DNA of 64,000 nucleotides from Prauserella shujinwangii (GTDB lineage Bacteria > Actinomycetota > Actinomycetes > Mycobacteriales > Pseudonocardiaceae), in NCBI RefSeq assembly GCF_003001955.1, contig NZ_PVNH01000001.1, forward strand, positions 496,001-560,000, given 5' to 3'. The notes under the pieces were generated by a model. The model did no database searches. It had not been told where the DNA came from and saw nothing but the letters and a program-made list of their open reading frames with translations. Numbering within the stretch: the stretch's first letter is position 1; every line of letters starts with the position of its first letter. Below, one piece after another: positions 44,075 to 53,208 of the stretch. The position numbers were made by a program, and so were the translations under genes.

Positions 44075-44434
44075 CTAACTGGGTGACTGTGCTGCCCGGG
44101 CACGGCGCTCGAAGATGTCGTCCATCGCCGTCGCGGCCTCAACCATCACGGGCCGGATCTGGTGCCGGTAGACCTGCTCGGTGACGGCCGTTCCGCTGTG
44201 GCCGCACAGCCGCGCGATGTCCTCGATCGGTACGCGCGCATCCGACAGCAACGAGACGAAGCTGTGCCGCATCTCGCGCGTTGTCGACGGCCACTGCACG
44301 GGAGGAGGTGTCTCCAGCACCTTCCCGAGTTCGACCACTTCACCGAGGACGGTCTCACCGGACAACACCGACGCCGGAGCGCCGAAAGTGGACAGTCGTA
44401 GCATTGTCGTACGTGCTGAGCGGCGAAAGCGCAA
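44075..44434 (-). pseudogene. Tyrosine recombinase/integrase, C-terminal remnant
   Basis: The C-terminal catalytic part of a phage/ICE-type tyrosine integrase. EMRHSFVSLLSDARVPIEDI contains the His of the catalytic box, and ARLCGHSGTAVTEQVYRHQI the second His and the nucleophile Tyr; the C-terminus is intact. Homology fades before ~44310, and the N-terminal DNA-binding domains and first catalytic Arg region are absent; the kinase gene abuts it. Position and orientation next to tRNA-Pro match integrative elements of the pSAM2 kind, which use tRNA-Pro, so the element has probably been deleted or reduced. Confidence 0.8.
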
Positions 44435-44454
44435 CCACCGGTCGGACAGGCCGG

Positions 44455-45249
44455 TCAGGTCGGGCTGTCGACGGGAAAGGTAACCCGGACGGTGGTGCCC
44501 TGCCCTGGCGTGGAGGTGACCCCGGCCGTGCCGCCGTGGGCGGTCACGATGGCCTCGACGATGGCCAGACCCAGGCCCGACGAGCCGCCGCTGTCGCGGC
44601 CGCGGCTGGCGTCGGCCCGATACAACCGCTCGAACACGTGTGGCAGGTGCTCCCGCGCGATCCCGTCACCCTCGTCGCGCACCGTGACCACCACCTCCTC
44701 GTCCTCGGTGCTGACCGTCACCGTGACGGGTGTGCCGGGTGGGGTGTGTTGCGCCGCGTTGCCGACGAGGTTGCGCAGCACTTGCTGAATGCGGGGCCCG
44801 TCGCCGTCGACGACCGCTTTCGCCGCCCCGCGCAGGGTGATGGTCCGGTCGGCGCTGACGATCCGGGCGTCGTCCACCACCTCGCCGGCCAGCGCCACCA
44901 CGTCCACCGGTCCGCGGTCGAGCGGGCGTGCCGCGTCCAGGTGGGCCAGCAGGGACAGCTCGTCGACGAGCAGCTGCATCCTGCCCACCTCGGCCTGCAT
45001 GCGTTCCATCGCGTGGTCGAGCTGGTCGGGGTCACGCAGGCCACCCTGGACGTACAGGTCGATCCAGCCGTGCAGGGTCGCGAGCGGGGTGCGCAGCTCG
45101 TGGCTGGCGTCGGCGACGAAACTGCGCAACCGTTCCTGGGCCCGCTGCTCGGCGTCGAACGCCTTCTGGACCTTGTCGGTGAGTATGGCGATTTCCGGGC
45201 CGGCGAGCAGCGCGATGAGAGCCGGCCGCCACCGGGACGGCCGGGTCAC
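44455..45249 (-). CDS. Histidine kinase lacking its membrane sensor region
   Basis: A 264-aa kinase. The dimerisation/phospho-acceptor motif is FVADASHELRTPLATLHGW (~45-63), the ATPase N box is LRNLVGNAAQHTPPG, G1 is VRDEGDGIA and G2 is GSSGLGLAIVEAIV. Relatives carry two TM helices and a HAMP domain before this, about 200 more residues. Here VTRPSRWRP runs directly into ALIALLAGPEIAILTDKVQ, which looks like the last part of HAMP, suggesting an in-frame deletion. The GTG start overlaps the regulator stop by 4 bp, so the operon order is intact. Confidence 0.8.
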   Translation of the reverse strand: MTRPSRWRPALIALLAGPEIAILTDKVQKAFDAEQRAQERLRSFVADASHELRTPLATLHGWIDLYVQGGLRDPDQLDHAMERMQAEVGRMQLLVDELSLLAHLDAARPLDRGPVDVVALAGEVVDDARIVSADRTITLRGAAKAVVDGDGPRIQQVLRNLVGNAAQHTPPGTPVTVTVSTEDEEVVVTVRDEGDGIAREHLPHVFERLYRADASRGRDSGGSSGLGLAIVEAIVTAHGGTAGVTSTPGQGTTVRVTFPVDSPT

Positions 45250-45944
45250 TGCTGCACCGGCCGCAGGCTGTACCCGAAGCCGCGCACGGTCTGGATCAGC
45301 GACGGCCCGCCGAAGTCGATCTTGCGGCGCAGGTTGGAGACGAACCGCTCGACCACGCCGGCGTCGCCGCCGAAGTCGTACTGCCAGACATGGTCCAGGA
45401 TCTGCGCTTTGGAGACCACCCGGCCGGCATTGACCAGCAGGTAACGCAGCAGCCGGAACTCGGTGGGGGACAGCTCGATCGGCCGCCCGCCCCGGGTCAC
45501 CACGTGCCTGGCCTCGTCCATCTCCAGGTCGCCGCAGCGCAGCACCCCCTCGGGCACCCCCTCCGGCACCCGGCGAGAACGCCGAAGCAACGCCTCAAGC
45601 CGCGCGGCGACCTCCACGACGTTGAACGGTTTGGTGAGGTAGTCGTCGCCGCCCATCCGCAGCCCGCGCACCCGGTCGTCCACCTCGTCGCGGGCGGTCA
45701 GGAACATCACCGGCACACCGACCTCCCGCGAGCGCAGCAGGTGCAGCAGGTCGAAGCCGTCCGTGCCGGGCAGCATCACGTCCAGCACGATCGCGTCGGG
45801 TGGGCTCGTCTCGATCGCGGCCAGGGCGGCCGGCACGTCGCCGACCGCCTCGACCGCGAACCCCGCGAACCGCAGCGCGGACAGCAGCAACTCCCGCAGA
45901 CCTCGGTCGTCGTCCACCACGAGAATGGTGTCCATGTTCCTCAT
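45246..45944 (-). CDS. OmpR-type response regulator
   Basis: A 232-aa regulator. The receiver has TILVVDDDRGLRELLLSALR, the phospho-acceptor in AIVLDVMLPGTDGFDLLHLL, and GGDDYLTKPFNVVEVAARLE. The winged-helix DNA-binding domain has IELSPTEFRLLRYLLVNAGR and VERFVSNLRRKIDFG. It is in the middle of an mmpL-regulator-kinase operon with 4-bp overlaps on both sides and probably controls the transporter. It is complete. Confidence 0.92.
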   Translation of the reverse strand: MRNMDTILVVDDDRGLRELLLSALRFAGFAVEAVGDVPAALAAIETSPPDAIVLDVMLPGTDGFDLLHLLRSREVGVPVMFLTARDEVDDRVRGLRMGGDDYLTKPFNVVEVAARLEALLRRSRRVPEGVPEGVLRCGDLEMDEARHVVTRGGRPIELSPTEFRLLRYLLVNAGRVVSKAQILDHVWQYDFGGDAGVVERFVSNLRRKIDFGGPSLIQTVRGFGYSLRPVQQ

Positions 45945-48129
45945 GACGCCATGCTGGCAGGGGCGCGGCGACGATGCTCGTCATCGGCCCTGGCGAGCCG
46001 CGCGCCCTCCACGTCCAGGTTCGGCAGTACCCGGTCGAGCGACCGCGGCAGCCACCAGGCGTGGTGCCCGGCGAGTGCCAGCACCGCGGGCACGAGTGTC
46101 ATCCGGATCAGGAAGGCGTCCAGCAGGACCCCCACTGCGAGCGCGAAGGCGATGGGCTTCAGCGTCGCGTCACCGCTCGGGATGAAACTCGCGAAGACCG
46201 CGGTCATGATCAGGGCGGCCGCCGCGACCACGAGTGCCGACGCCCGGTACCCCCGCACGATCGCGGGTCGCGGGTCGCGGCCGTGGACGTACTCCTCGTG
46301 CATGCGGCTGACCAGGAACACCTCGTAGTCCATCGCCAACCCGAACAGCACCGCGATGAGGATGATCGGCAGGAAGCTGATCACCGGCCCGTGGTCGAGA
46401 CCCCGACCAGGTCGGCGAGCCAGCCCCACTGGAACACCGCGACCACCGCACCCAAAGAGGCACCCAGCGACAGCAGGAAGCCCAGCGCCGCCTTCACCGG
46501 CACCACCAGCGACCGGAACGCCAACATCAGCAGCAGGAACGACAGTCCCAGGACGATCAGGGCGAACGGCACGAGTGAATCGCGCAGCAGTTCGGAGATG
46601 TCGAGACCGATCGCGGTCGAGCCGGTGACCGCCACATACTCCCCGCCCATGGCCTTCAGGTCGGCCACCACCTGTTCGGTGCGTTCGTCCTGCGGTCCGG
46701 TCTCGGGGATCACCGTCAGCAGCGCGTACCGGTCGTCAGCGGACAGCTGCGGACGTCCGACGGCGGCCACTCCGGGCACCGTGCCGAGTCGCTCGGCCAG
46801 CGCCGTGGCGGCGGCCTGCCGGTCGGCGTCGGCAGCGCCGTGAGCCGAGTTCGCCAGGTCGGCCAGGACCAGTAGCGGGCCGTTGAAGCCCGGTCCGAAC
46901 GCGGCCGCGGTCAGGTCGTACGCCTGTCGCTGCGTGCTCGCCACCGGCGCGGAACCGTTGTCGGTGAGCGCGAGCCGCAGCCCCGCCGCCGGTGCGGCCA
47001 TGACACCGAGCGCCGCGACGACGGCGAGCGTCGTGACCAGTGGCCTGCGGGTGACCAGCCGGACCCAGCGCGCGCCCATCGTGGGCCGGCCGTCTCCGCA
47101 CTCGCGGCGCCTGACCCGCGAGCCGGGCTTCGGGCGCAGCCGTTCCCCCGCGAAGCCCAGCAGGGCCGGGATCAGGGTGACCGCCACCAGCACCGCGACG
47201 ACCACGGCGGCGGCCGCGGCCAGTCCCATCGCGGACAGGAAAGGGATACCGACGACGGTCAGCCCGGCCAGGGCGATGACCACGGTGAGGCCGGCGAACA
47301 CCACGGCGGTGCCGGCCGTGCCGGTCGCCTGGGCCGCGGAGGCGGCCACCGGCATACCGGTCGCCAGCTGCGACCGGTGCCGCGCGACGAGGAACAACGC
47401 GTAGTCGATGCCGACCGCGAGGCCGAGCATCAGGGCCAGGGCCGGCGCGGTCGTCGGCAAGGTGAGCAGGCTCGCGGCCGCGGCCAGACCGGTGATGGTG
47501 GCGCCGACTCCGAGCAGCGCGGTGAGCAGCGGCAGCCCGGCCGCGACCAGCGAACCGAACGTGATGACGAGGACGGCCAGCGCTATCAGCAACCCCACAG
47601 CCTCGGCGCCGCTCTCGCCCTCGCTGGAGGTGTCGGCGTACGCCGACCCGCCGAACTCGACGCGCAGCCCGGCCTCGCGGACCGGTCGGAACACCTCCTC
47701 GAGCGCTTCGAGTGAACTCTTCTCCAGCTGGGCACGTTTCTCCTGGTAGGAGACGTACGCCAGGGCGATTCGGCCGTCCGGCGACACCATCCCCGCGGTG
47801 AACGGGTCCGCCACCCTGACCACCTGCGGTGCCGCTGCGGCGGCGGTGAGGGTCCGCGCGATGACGGGCCGGTGGTCGGCGACCTGACGGCCCTCGGGCG
47901 CGACGAACACCACCTGCGCGGAAGCTCCCGACGAGGCGGGGAACTCCGCGGCGACCGTGTTCAGAACCTGCTGGGCACGCGAGCCGGGGATCGACAGGTC
48001 GTCCTCGTACGCGCCGCCCGCGGTACCGGCCAGCGCCCCGAGGGCGAGGAGAACAGCCATCCAAGCCATCAGGACGGTCCGCCGACGCCGGTAGGCCCAG
48101 GCGCCGAGCCGGTAAAGCAATGCTGCCAT
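45941..48129 (-). pseudogene. MMPL-family (RND) transporter, frameshifted
   Basis: A ~730-residue MMPL exporter split by one frameshift near 46390. The first frame (582 aa) runs from LYRLGAWAYRRRRTVLMAWM to WGWLADLVGVSTTGR and then hits TGA. The continuation GPVISFLPIILIAVLFGLAM, DYEVFLVSRMHEEYV follows in the next frame. Adding one C to the GGGCCGG run restores the family sequence. About 11-12 TM helices are present in total. This is either a decay mutation or a sequence error. The family exports lipids or drugs. It is first in the operon with the regulator and kinase. Confidence 0.85.
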
Positions 48130-48321
48130 GACGGTGTGTGCTCCTGACGAGATCGTGGATCAAGGGGCTCTCAGCACACCGCCTCGGCCTGACGATCCGG
48201 TGCCCGCGAACCTGACGGTTCGCTGAGGGTTGGCTGACAGTCGATCTCCGCGGGTGGTGTCGCCGGCTCGGCGGGTCCTAACGTTCTTCTCGACACGCCA
48301 CCACACAGTTCGGAGAAGAGA

Positions 48322-49941
48322 ATGCCTGGTCCTACCCGTCGTGGATTCCTCGCTGGCACGGCAGCTCTGGGCGGCGCGGCACTGGTCGGACGTCCAGCGA
48401 ATGCCGACGTCGCGTCCACAAAGGCCGCATGCGATTCAGCCTTGATCTTGCCGAGTGACGCTCGCTATAACGACCTCGTGTTGCGCCGGACGAGCGAGCG
48501 GTTCTTTCCGCGCCCTGACCTCTTCCGGCTGCCCACCACGACCGAGCAGGTCGTGCGGGCGGTGGATGACGCCACGCATGCGGGCAAGAGGATCACTGTC
48601 CGAAGTGGTGGGCACTGCTACGAGGACTTCGTCGGCGACGGCGCAGAGGTGATCATCGACCTGTCCGTGATGCGGCGGGTCACGTTTGACCGGCGGCGTA
48701 ACGCGTTCATGATCGAGGCGGGCGCCACCCTTTGGGAGGTGTTCGAGCGGCTCTATCTCGGCTGGGGTGTCACGATCCCCGGCGGCCAGTGTGGCGGCGT
48801 GGCCGCGGGCGGCCACATCCAGGGCGGCGGTTACGGCCCGCTGTCCCGAAAGCTCGGTTCGGTGGTGGACTACCTGTACGCCGTGGAAGTCGTTGTGGTA
48901 AACCGTTCCGGACGGGCGCGGGCGATCGTCGCGACCCGCGAGCACAACGATGCGAACCGGGACCTGTGGTGGGCGCACACCGGGGGCGGGGGCGGGAACT
49001 TCGGCGTGGTCACCCGGTACTGGATGCGCACGCCCGGCGCCACTGGCAGAGACCCCGCACGGCTGCTGCCGAAGCCGCCCGCCGTGACCCTCGGCGCGAC
49101 GGTCGGGTGGAGTTGGCGAGACGTCACCGAGGAGTCGTTCCACCGGCTGCTGCGCAACTACGGCGAATGGCACGAGCGCAACAGCGCACCAGATTCGCCC
49201 TATGCCAGCCTCTTCAGCCCGATGCTGATCACCCGGCGCAACACCGGTGCCGACCCCGGCGGGTTCATCATGGTGCCCGCCCTGGACGGAACCCTGCCCA
49301 ACGCCGAACAGCTGCTACGCGACTACCTCGCGGAGGTCACCGAGGGGATCCGGGGAACGATCACGATCGAGCCGCCCCACCGGTTGCCGTGGCTGGCGGC
49401 CGTGGAGGCCGGCTCACTCAGCCAGGCCGACGAGTCCGGAACGTTCAAAGCGAAAGCGGCCTACCTGCGGAAACGGTTCACCGACGAGCAGATCAGGACC
49501 GCCTATACCTACCTGACCAGCACGGACCACAACAACGAGCGCGCGGTGCTGATCTTGCTGTCCTATGGCGGCAAGGTCAACACCGTGGCGCCGGACGCGA
49601 CCGCCTTGCCCCAGCGGGACAGCATCATGAAAGCGATCTACACCGTCACCTGGACCGACCCCGACCGCGAGCAGGCGAACCTGGACTGGATCCGGCGCTG
49701 GTACAGCGCGATGTACTCCGACACCGGAGGCGTGCCGGTCCCGAACGGCGTGAACGACGGCTCCTACATCAACTACCCGGACATCGACACCACCGATCCG
49801 ACGTGGAACAAGTCCGGAGTCGCGTGGCACACCCTGTACTACAAGGACAACTACCGGAAGCTCCAGCAGGTCAAGGCGCGCTGGGACCCGCATGACCTGT
49901 TCCACCACGCCATGTCGATCACGTTGCCGGGAACTGTCTGA
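48322..49941 (+). CDS. Tat-exported BBE-type FAD-linked oxidoreductase
   Basis: A 539-aa flavoprotein. The Tat signal is TRRGFLAGTAALGGAALVG. The FAD-binding domain has RSGGHCYEDFVGDG (His for 8-alpha linkage) and GGQCGGVAAGGHIQGGGYG (Cys for 6-S linkage), so bicovalent FAD is likely. The C-terminal BBE segment with YKDNYRKLQQVKARWDPHD is present. Such enzymes oxidise sugars or tailor natural products outside the cell. It is divergent from the mmpL operon with ~190 bases between. The family is clear, the substrate unknown. Confidence 0.88.
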   Translation: MPGPTRRGFLAGTAALGGAALVGRPANADVASTKAACDSALILPSDARYNDLVLRRTSERFFPRPDLFRLPTTTEQVVRAVDDATHAGKRITVRSGGHCYEDFVGDGAEVIIDLSVMRRVTFDRRRNAFMIEAGATLWEVFERLYLGWGVTIPGGQCGGVAAGGHIQGGGYGPLSRKLGSVVDYLYAVEVVVVNRSGRARAIVATREHNDANRDLWWAHTGGGGGNFGVVTRYWMRTPGATGRDPARLLPKPPAVTLGATVGWSWRDVTEESFHRLLRNYGEWHERNSAPDSPYASLFSPMLITRRNTGADPGGFIMVPALDGTLPNAEQLLRDYLAEVTEGIRGTITIEPPHRLPWLAAVEAGSLSQADESGTFKAKAAYLRKRFTDEQIRTAYTYLTSTDHNNERAVLILLSYGGKVNTVAPDATALPQRDSIMKAIYTVTWTDPDREQANLDWIRRWYSAMYSDTGGVPVPNGVNDGSYINYPDIDTTDPTWNKSGVAWHTLYYKDNYRKLQQVKARWDPHDLFHHAMSITLPGTV

Positions 49942-50003
49942 TCCACGGTGGGTCTGATCTTGGTCTGACACGCCGAGCGTGAGCTTGGCGGGAAGGATCG
50001 ATC

Positions 50004-50179
50004 ATGAGCGAAACACTGGACGCCGCGACCGAGGAGATGGATCCGCAGCAGCTGGCCGAGCGCCTGCTGGCGCAGGCCAAGGAGCAAGGGATCTGGTGGG
50101 CCCGAACGGGCTGCTGAATCGGCTGACGAAGAACGTGGTCGAGACCGCGCTGGAAGCGGAGATGACCGAGCACCTGGGG
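50004..50179 (+). mobile_element. IS256-family transposase, N-terminal fragment
   Basis: Begins MSETLDAATEEMDPQQLAER and after a frameshift continues LVGPNGLLNRLTKNVVETAL, EAEMTEHLG, the usual start of IS256 transposases. It is cut off at 50179 where IS5-type DNA begins, so a later insertion or deletion truncated it. Not functional. Confidence 0.75.
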
Positions 50180-50247
50180 CCTGTATCGAAGTCCTCTGAG
50201 GTGGGTTGGTCTGATGGCGCTGCCGGGTGTGTTGGTGATGGAGAGGG

Positions 50248-50308
50248 CGAGGTCTCCGGTAGAGGGGTTCATCGACCAAGAAGAACCTGGAGACCACCGG
50301 AGACCTCG
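50248..50308. repeat. Inverted repeat ahead of the IS5-type transposase
   Basis: CGAGGTCTCCGGT at 50248-50260 pairs perfectly with ACCGGAGACCTCG at 50296-50308, ending at the transposase start codon. In mRNA it would sequester the start, a known way for IS elements to block read-through expression. Confidence 0.6.
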
Positions 50309-50910
50309 TGGACACCCTAGCGGTGACGAGGCGGTTCGACCTGACTGACGCGCAGTGGCAGGTGCTGGAGCCGTTGCTGCCCCAGCCGAGGCGATCAGGG
50401 CGGCCGTCGTTGTGGAGTAAACGGCAGTTGATAGACGGGATCCGATGGCGGGTGCGCACCGGTGCACCGTGGCGGGACATGCCCGTCGTCTATGCGTCGT
50501 GGGCGGCGGCGTATGCGCTGTTCCGGCGTTGGCAGCGGGCCGGGGTCTGGCAGGGGATGCTGTCCGCGCTGCAGGCTGTGCCCGAGGCGGCCGGGCGGAT
50601 CACCTGGGATGTCAGCGTGGACTCCACGATCGCGCGGGCGCACCAGCACGCGGCGGGCGCGCGGAAACGGGGGGTCTGCAGCACGAGCCGCCGGGCGGTG
50701 TCACTGCCGAACCGGCTGACCACGCGCTCGGCCGGTCCCGCGGCGGGCTGACCACCAAACTGCACCTGGGCTGCGAACAGGGGCAGAAGCCGTTGTCGAT
50801 CGTGCTGACCGCCGGGCAGTGGGGCGACAGCCCGCAGTTCATCCCGGTCCTGCGAGGTATCCGGGTGCCACGCCCGGCGGGTGGCCGGCCCCGCACCCGC
50901 CCGGACCGGC
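50308..50910 (+). mobile_element. IS5-family (IS427-like) transposase, two frames, 3'-truncated
   Basis: Frame one gives FDLTDAQWQVLEPLLPQPRR, SGRPSLWSKRQLIDGIRWRV and VDSTIARAHQHAAGARKRG. After a run of six G near 50672 the next frame continues GGLQHEPPGGVTAEPADHAL, GRSRGGLTTKLHLGCEQG. IS427-type elements use a programmed frameshift at about this place, so the two-frame layout may be original. The 3' third, including the last catalytic acid, is missing because another IS fragment follows. Confidence 0.75.
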
Positions 50911-51100
50911 TGCGGCTGGCCCTGTGTGTTGTGGAGGACGGCTGGCCCGTGCGCCGCGGCCGAGCGGTTCCACGTCGCCAGCACGACCGCGGCCCGCTGG
51001 GCCGGCCGGTACCGCCACGGCGGCGAGCAGGCAATGGACGATCGCTCCAGCCGTCCGCACCACAGTCCGGTCGGGGTCAGCGCAGCGTTACGGTGGACCA
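50911..51100 (+). mobile_element. IS481-like transposase, N-terminal fragment
   Basis: LRLALCVVEDGWPVRR followed, after a 2-base loss, by AAERFHVASTTAARWAGRYR and MDDRSSRPHHSP, the usual N-terminal HTH and linker of IS481-like transposases. The DDE domain is absent. It directly follows the IS5-type fragment. Confidence 0.65.
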
Positions 51101-51384
51101 CCAGAGGGCCTCCTCGGATCGGCGTGTGTTCGTGGTGATCCATACCGAACCCGGAGGTCCTCACCCATATCAAGATCATCAACCGCGTGCCGACCCGTCA
51201 CACTGACGCGGCCAACTGCCGGGTCAAGCGCGCTCCAGCGCGGCCGCCCATGGCCAACGCGACCGCGGACAACACCTGCTGCACCATCGTGGTGCGGCGG
51301 GCGTAGCGGCCGGCCGGCTCCGGCAGCTGCTCCGGAGCGAGCCAGAACCCGGGCCATCACGGAAACCGTGCCAGAACCAGTTTG

Positions 51385-51640
51385 AGCCGCCGTTGACCAT
51401 CCACGGCGATCACGGCGCCCAATTCACCTCCTCGGCAACGCGGTCATCGACTCCTCCCGGGCCGCATGCAGACCGCGCTACCCGGCCGCCAGCGCTGGCG
51501 CACCCGCGTCGAGTCAGCCAATGCGGTCTTCGAGGACATCGAAGGCTTCCACAACCGCCTTCGTAGCCATTTCGCTTTGGACTGGATGAGCCCGTACAGT
51601 TCGAAACCATCGATCACCCGCCGTACCCGATCTCCTCGTC
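51385..51640 (+). mobile_element. IS3-family transposase (OrfB), C-terminal fragment
   Basis: TIHGDHGAQFTS near 51395-51432 corresponds to the DRGSQYTS catalytic segment. A second piece in another frame, NAVFEDIEGFHNRLRSHFAL, DWMSPY, is the usual C-terminus. The connecting part is deleted and the frames disagree, so it is dead. Confidence 0.65.
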
Positions 51641-52156
51641 GGCGAGTCCGTGAAACGGGGTCAACCTCAGCCATGGACCCCATACCGCAAAGGGCCAAAG
51701 AAAACGTTATCGACGGCGAACCAGCCGAGTCCACCGTCATCGAGGTGATCCACCCGAATGTCACAGAGATGCGTTCGGTGAGCTTCTCTACCCGTAGTGC
51801 GGCCGGAGCAGTGAACTGCAACAGAAGGGCGCATCCGTATGCCTTGTTCGGCAGCATGCGTACTGCGTGTGGCCTACCGCGTCAACAGGGGTATCGCGCC
51901 GCGCGAGCCTCCACGTCTCCATCGGGTTCCGGTGGACGGCACGTGCGGCCAATCCACTTCTGTTGCTGGGCGTGCGCGAGGATACATGGCCCCCTTCTAT
52001 CGATCAAGAATGCGTGCCAGGATTGGCCTGCGTCAATTGAACGTGTCTTGTAGCCTGTGCGGACACTCTTTCTGGGGTTGCGGCTAGCGAAATGCGGTGA
52101 CACCTGAATGCGCCGCAGTGCCACTGGGGGATGATGACTATTTCTGGGGAGCAAAA
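51641..52156. other. Non-coding stretch after IS remnants
   Basis: About 515 bases of lower GC content than the flanks. Open frames are present but none gives a recognisable or well-started protein. It probably combines IS debris with the upstream region of the small secreted protein gene at 52157. Confidence 0.5.
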
Positions 52157-52366
52157 TTGAAGTTTCGAAAATTGGTCGCCGTTGTGGCGGGTTGCGCGGC
52201 GGCCGTGACGCTGGCCTCCGCGCCGGTCGTGTCCGCTCAGGGTGACGATCGAAGTAACCGGCAGGATCACGTCACCCGCAAGACGGTCCTCGCGGATCCC
52301 CAGCCGGTGAAGAACCCGCAACGCGTCCTGGACAAGGACGCGTTCTTCACCCCCATCGAACCGTAG
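52157..52366 (+). CDS. Small secreted protein (69 aa, TTG start)
   Basis: A GGGGAGC RBS precedes a TTG start giving KFRKLVAVVAGCAAAVTLAS and APVVSAQG, a clear Sec signal peptide with probable cleavage after VSA. The mature ~41 residues are polar and charged (QGDDRSNRQDHVTRKTVLAD and PQRVLDKDAFFTPIEP), without Cys. I do not recognise a family. It lies between IS remnants and a hypothetical gene, and could be a small extracellular factor or a truncated exported protein. Confidence 0.55.
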   Translation: MKFRKLVAVVAGCAAAVTLASAPVVSAQGDDRSNRQDHVTRKTVLADPQPVKNPQRVLDKDAFFTPIEP

Positions 52367-52432
52367 CTCGTGGTGTGGGGATGCGGTGTGCCACAGCGCG
52401 CCCTCACCCACCCGCTCGCGAGGAGGCAGGTC

Positions 52433-53023
52433 GTGCCCCCTACCAAGCTGAACGAACAGCAAGCCGAAGTGGCCGTGAACCGGCGCCTCCTCGGCCTTTT
52501 CGGCACCGCGGCCCTCACCGAACCCAACCCCGACCCACCCAGGCACGCCGGACACCGGGTCAGCACCAGCCACGGCAAGGTACTCCCGGAAGCCGACGAA
52601 GACGCCATCACCGCCACACTCCGCCTGGAAGCTTGGCACCAACCCGCACCATCCGACGAGACCTGGCCCCGCACCACCACCGTCCCCATCGAACTGACCT
52701 CCGGCAAGCTCAACGTGGACGAGATCGAACAAGGCACCCGTCCACTCGACTTCCGACTACCCACCTCAGGCCGGTGGGAAGCGCGACTCTCCTGGCCCAC
52801 CGGCAACCTCGAACGCGCCACCGTCCTCGTCCAGTTCCGGTCCCCGCCCACACACCGGCAACACCCACCCACAGGTGACCGGTTCCTACGCCACGGCGAT
52901 GGACGAGCCGACCCGGCACGATTCCGCCGCAAGCACCACAGGGACGGCTACACCCTCAACCCGGCACTCACCACCCGGGCACCGGGGACATCGCCGCCGT
53001 GCACCTCAGCATTCACGGCGTAA
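52433..53023 (+). CDS. Hypothetical protein, C-terminus possibly frameshifted
   Basis: A 196-aa frame from a GTG with a very good AGGAGG RBS at 7 nt. Residues ~1-138 look like a real protein: TKLNEQQAEVAVNRRLLGLF, DEDAITATLRLEAWHQPAPS, TTVPIELTSGKLNVDEIEQG and RPLDFRLPTSGRWEARLSW. The DEDAITATLRLE and GRWEARLSW segments recall small beta-rich actinobacterial hypotheticals. The last ~55 residues are Arg/His/Pro-rich and look non-native, so the true end may have been lost. No function can be named. Confidence 0.5.
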   Translation: MPPTKLNEQQAEVAVNRRLLGLFGTAALTEPNPDPPRHAGHRVSTSHGKVLPEADEDAITATLRLEAWHQPAPSDETWPRTTTVPIELTSGKLNVDEIEQGTRPLDFRLPTSGRWEARLSWPTGNLERATVLVQFRSPPTHRQHPPTGDRFLRHGDGRADPARFRRKHHRDGYTLNPALTTRAPGTSPPCTSAFTA

Positions 53024-53179
53024 ACAGCAACAGAGCGGATCCCGTGCTCGACAGAAACGAACGTCCGCATACGGCTCCCACCAACCGGGGCCGCGCCCGG
53101 CGATCGGGTGAGCACGACGGTTCGGACCACTCGTCACGTGATCCCTCGCCCCGGCGGCGCGACCGGACCCAGTACAGGT

Positions 53180-53208
53180 TTGGAGGGCAATGTCTTGGAG
53201 GGCAATGT
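53180..53208 (+). repeat. Tandem duplication of an RBS plus start codon
   Basis: TTGGAGGGCAATGT occurs twice in direct succession, 15 bases apart, so two ribosome-binding sites and two in-frame ATG codons (53190 and 53205) precede the XRE/NB-ARC gene. The unit length of 15 keeps the frame. Confidence 0.75.

Noticed and set aside
45941-46429. Separate 162-aa membrane protein gene
   Set aside because: It is the C-terminal part of the MMPL transporter in a shifted frame; its first residues are antisense-like and no RBS is present.
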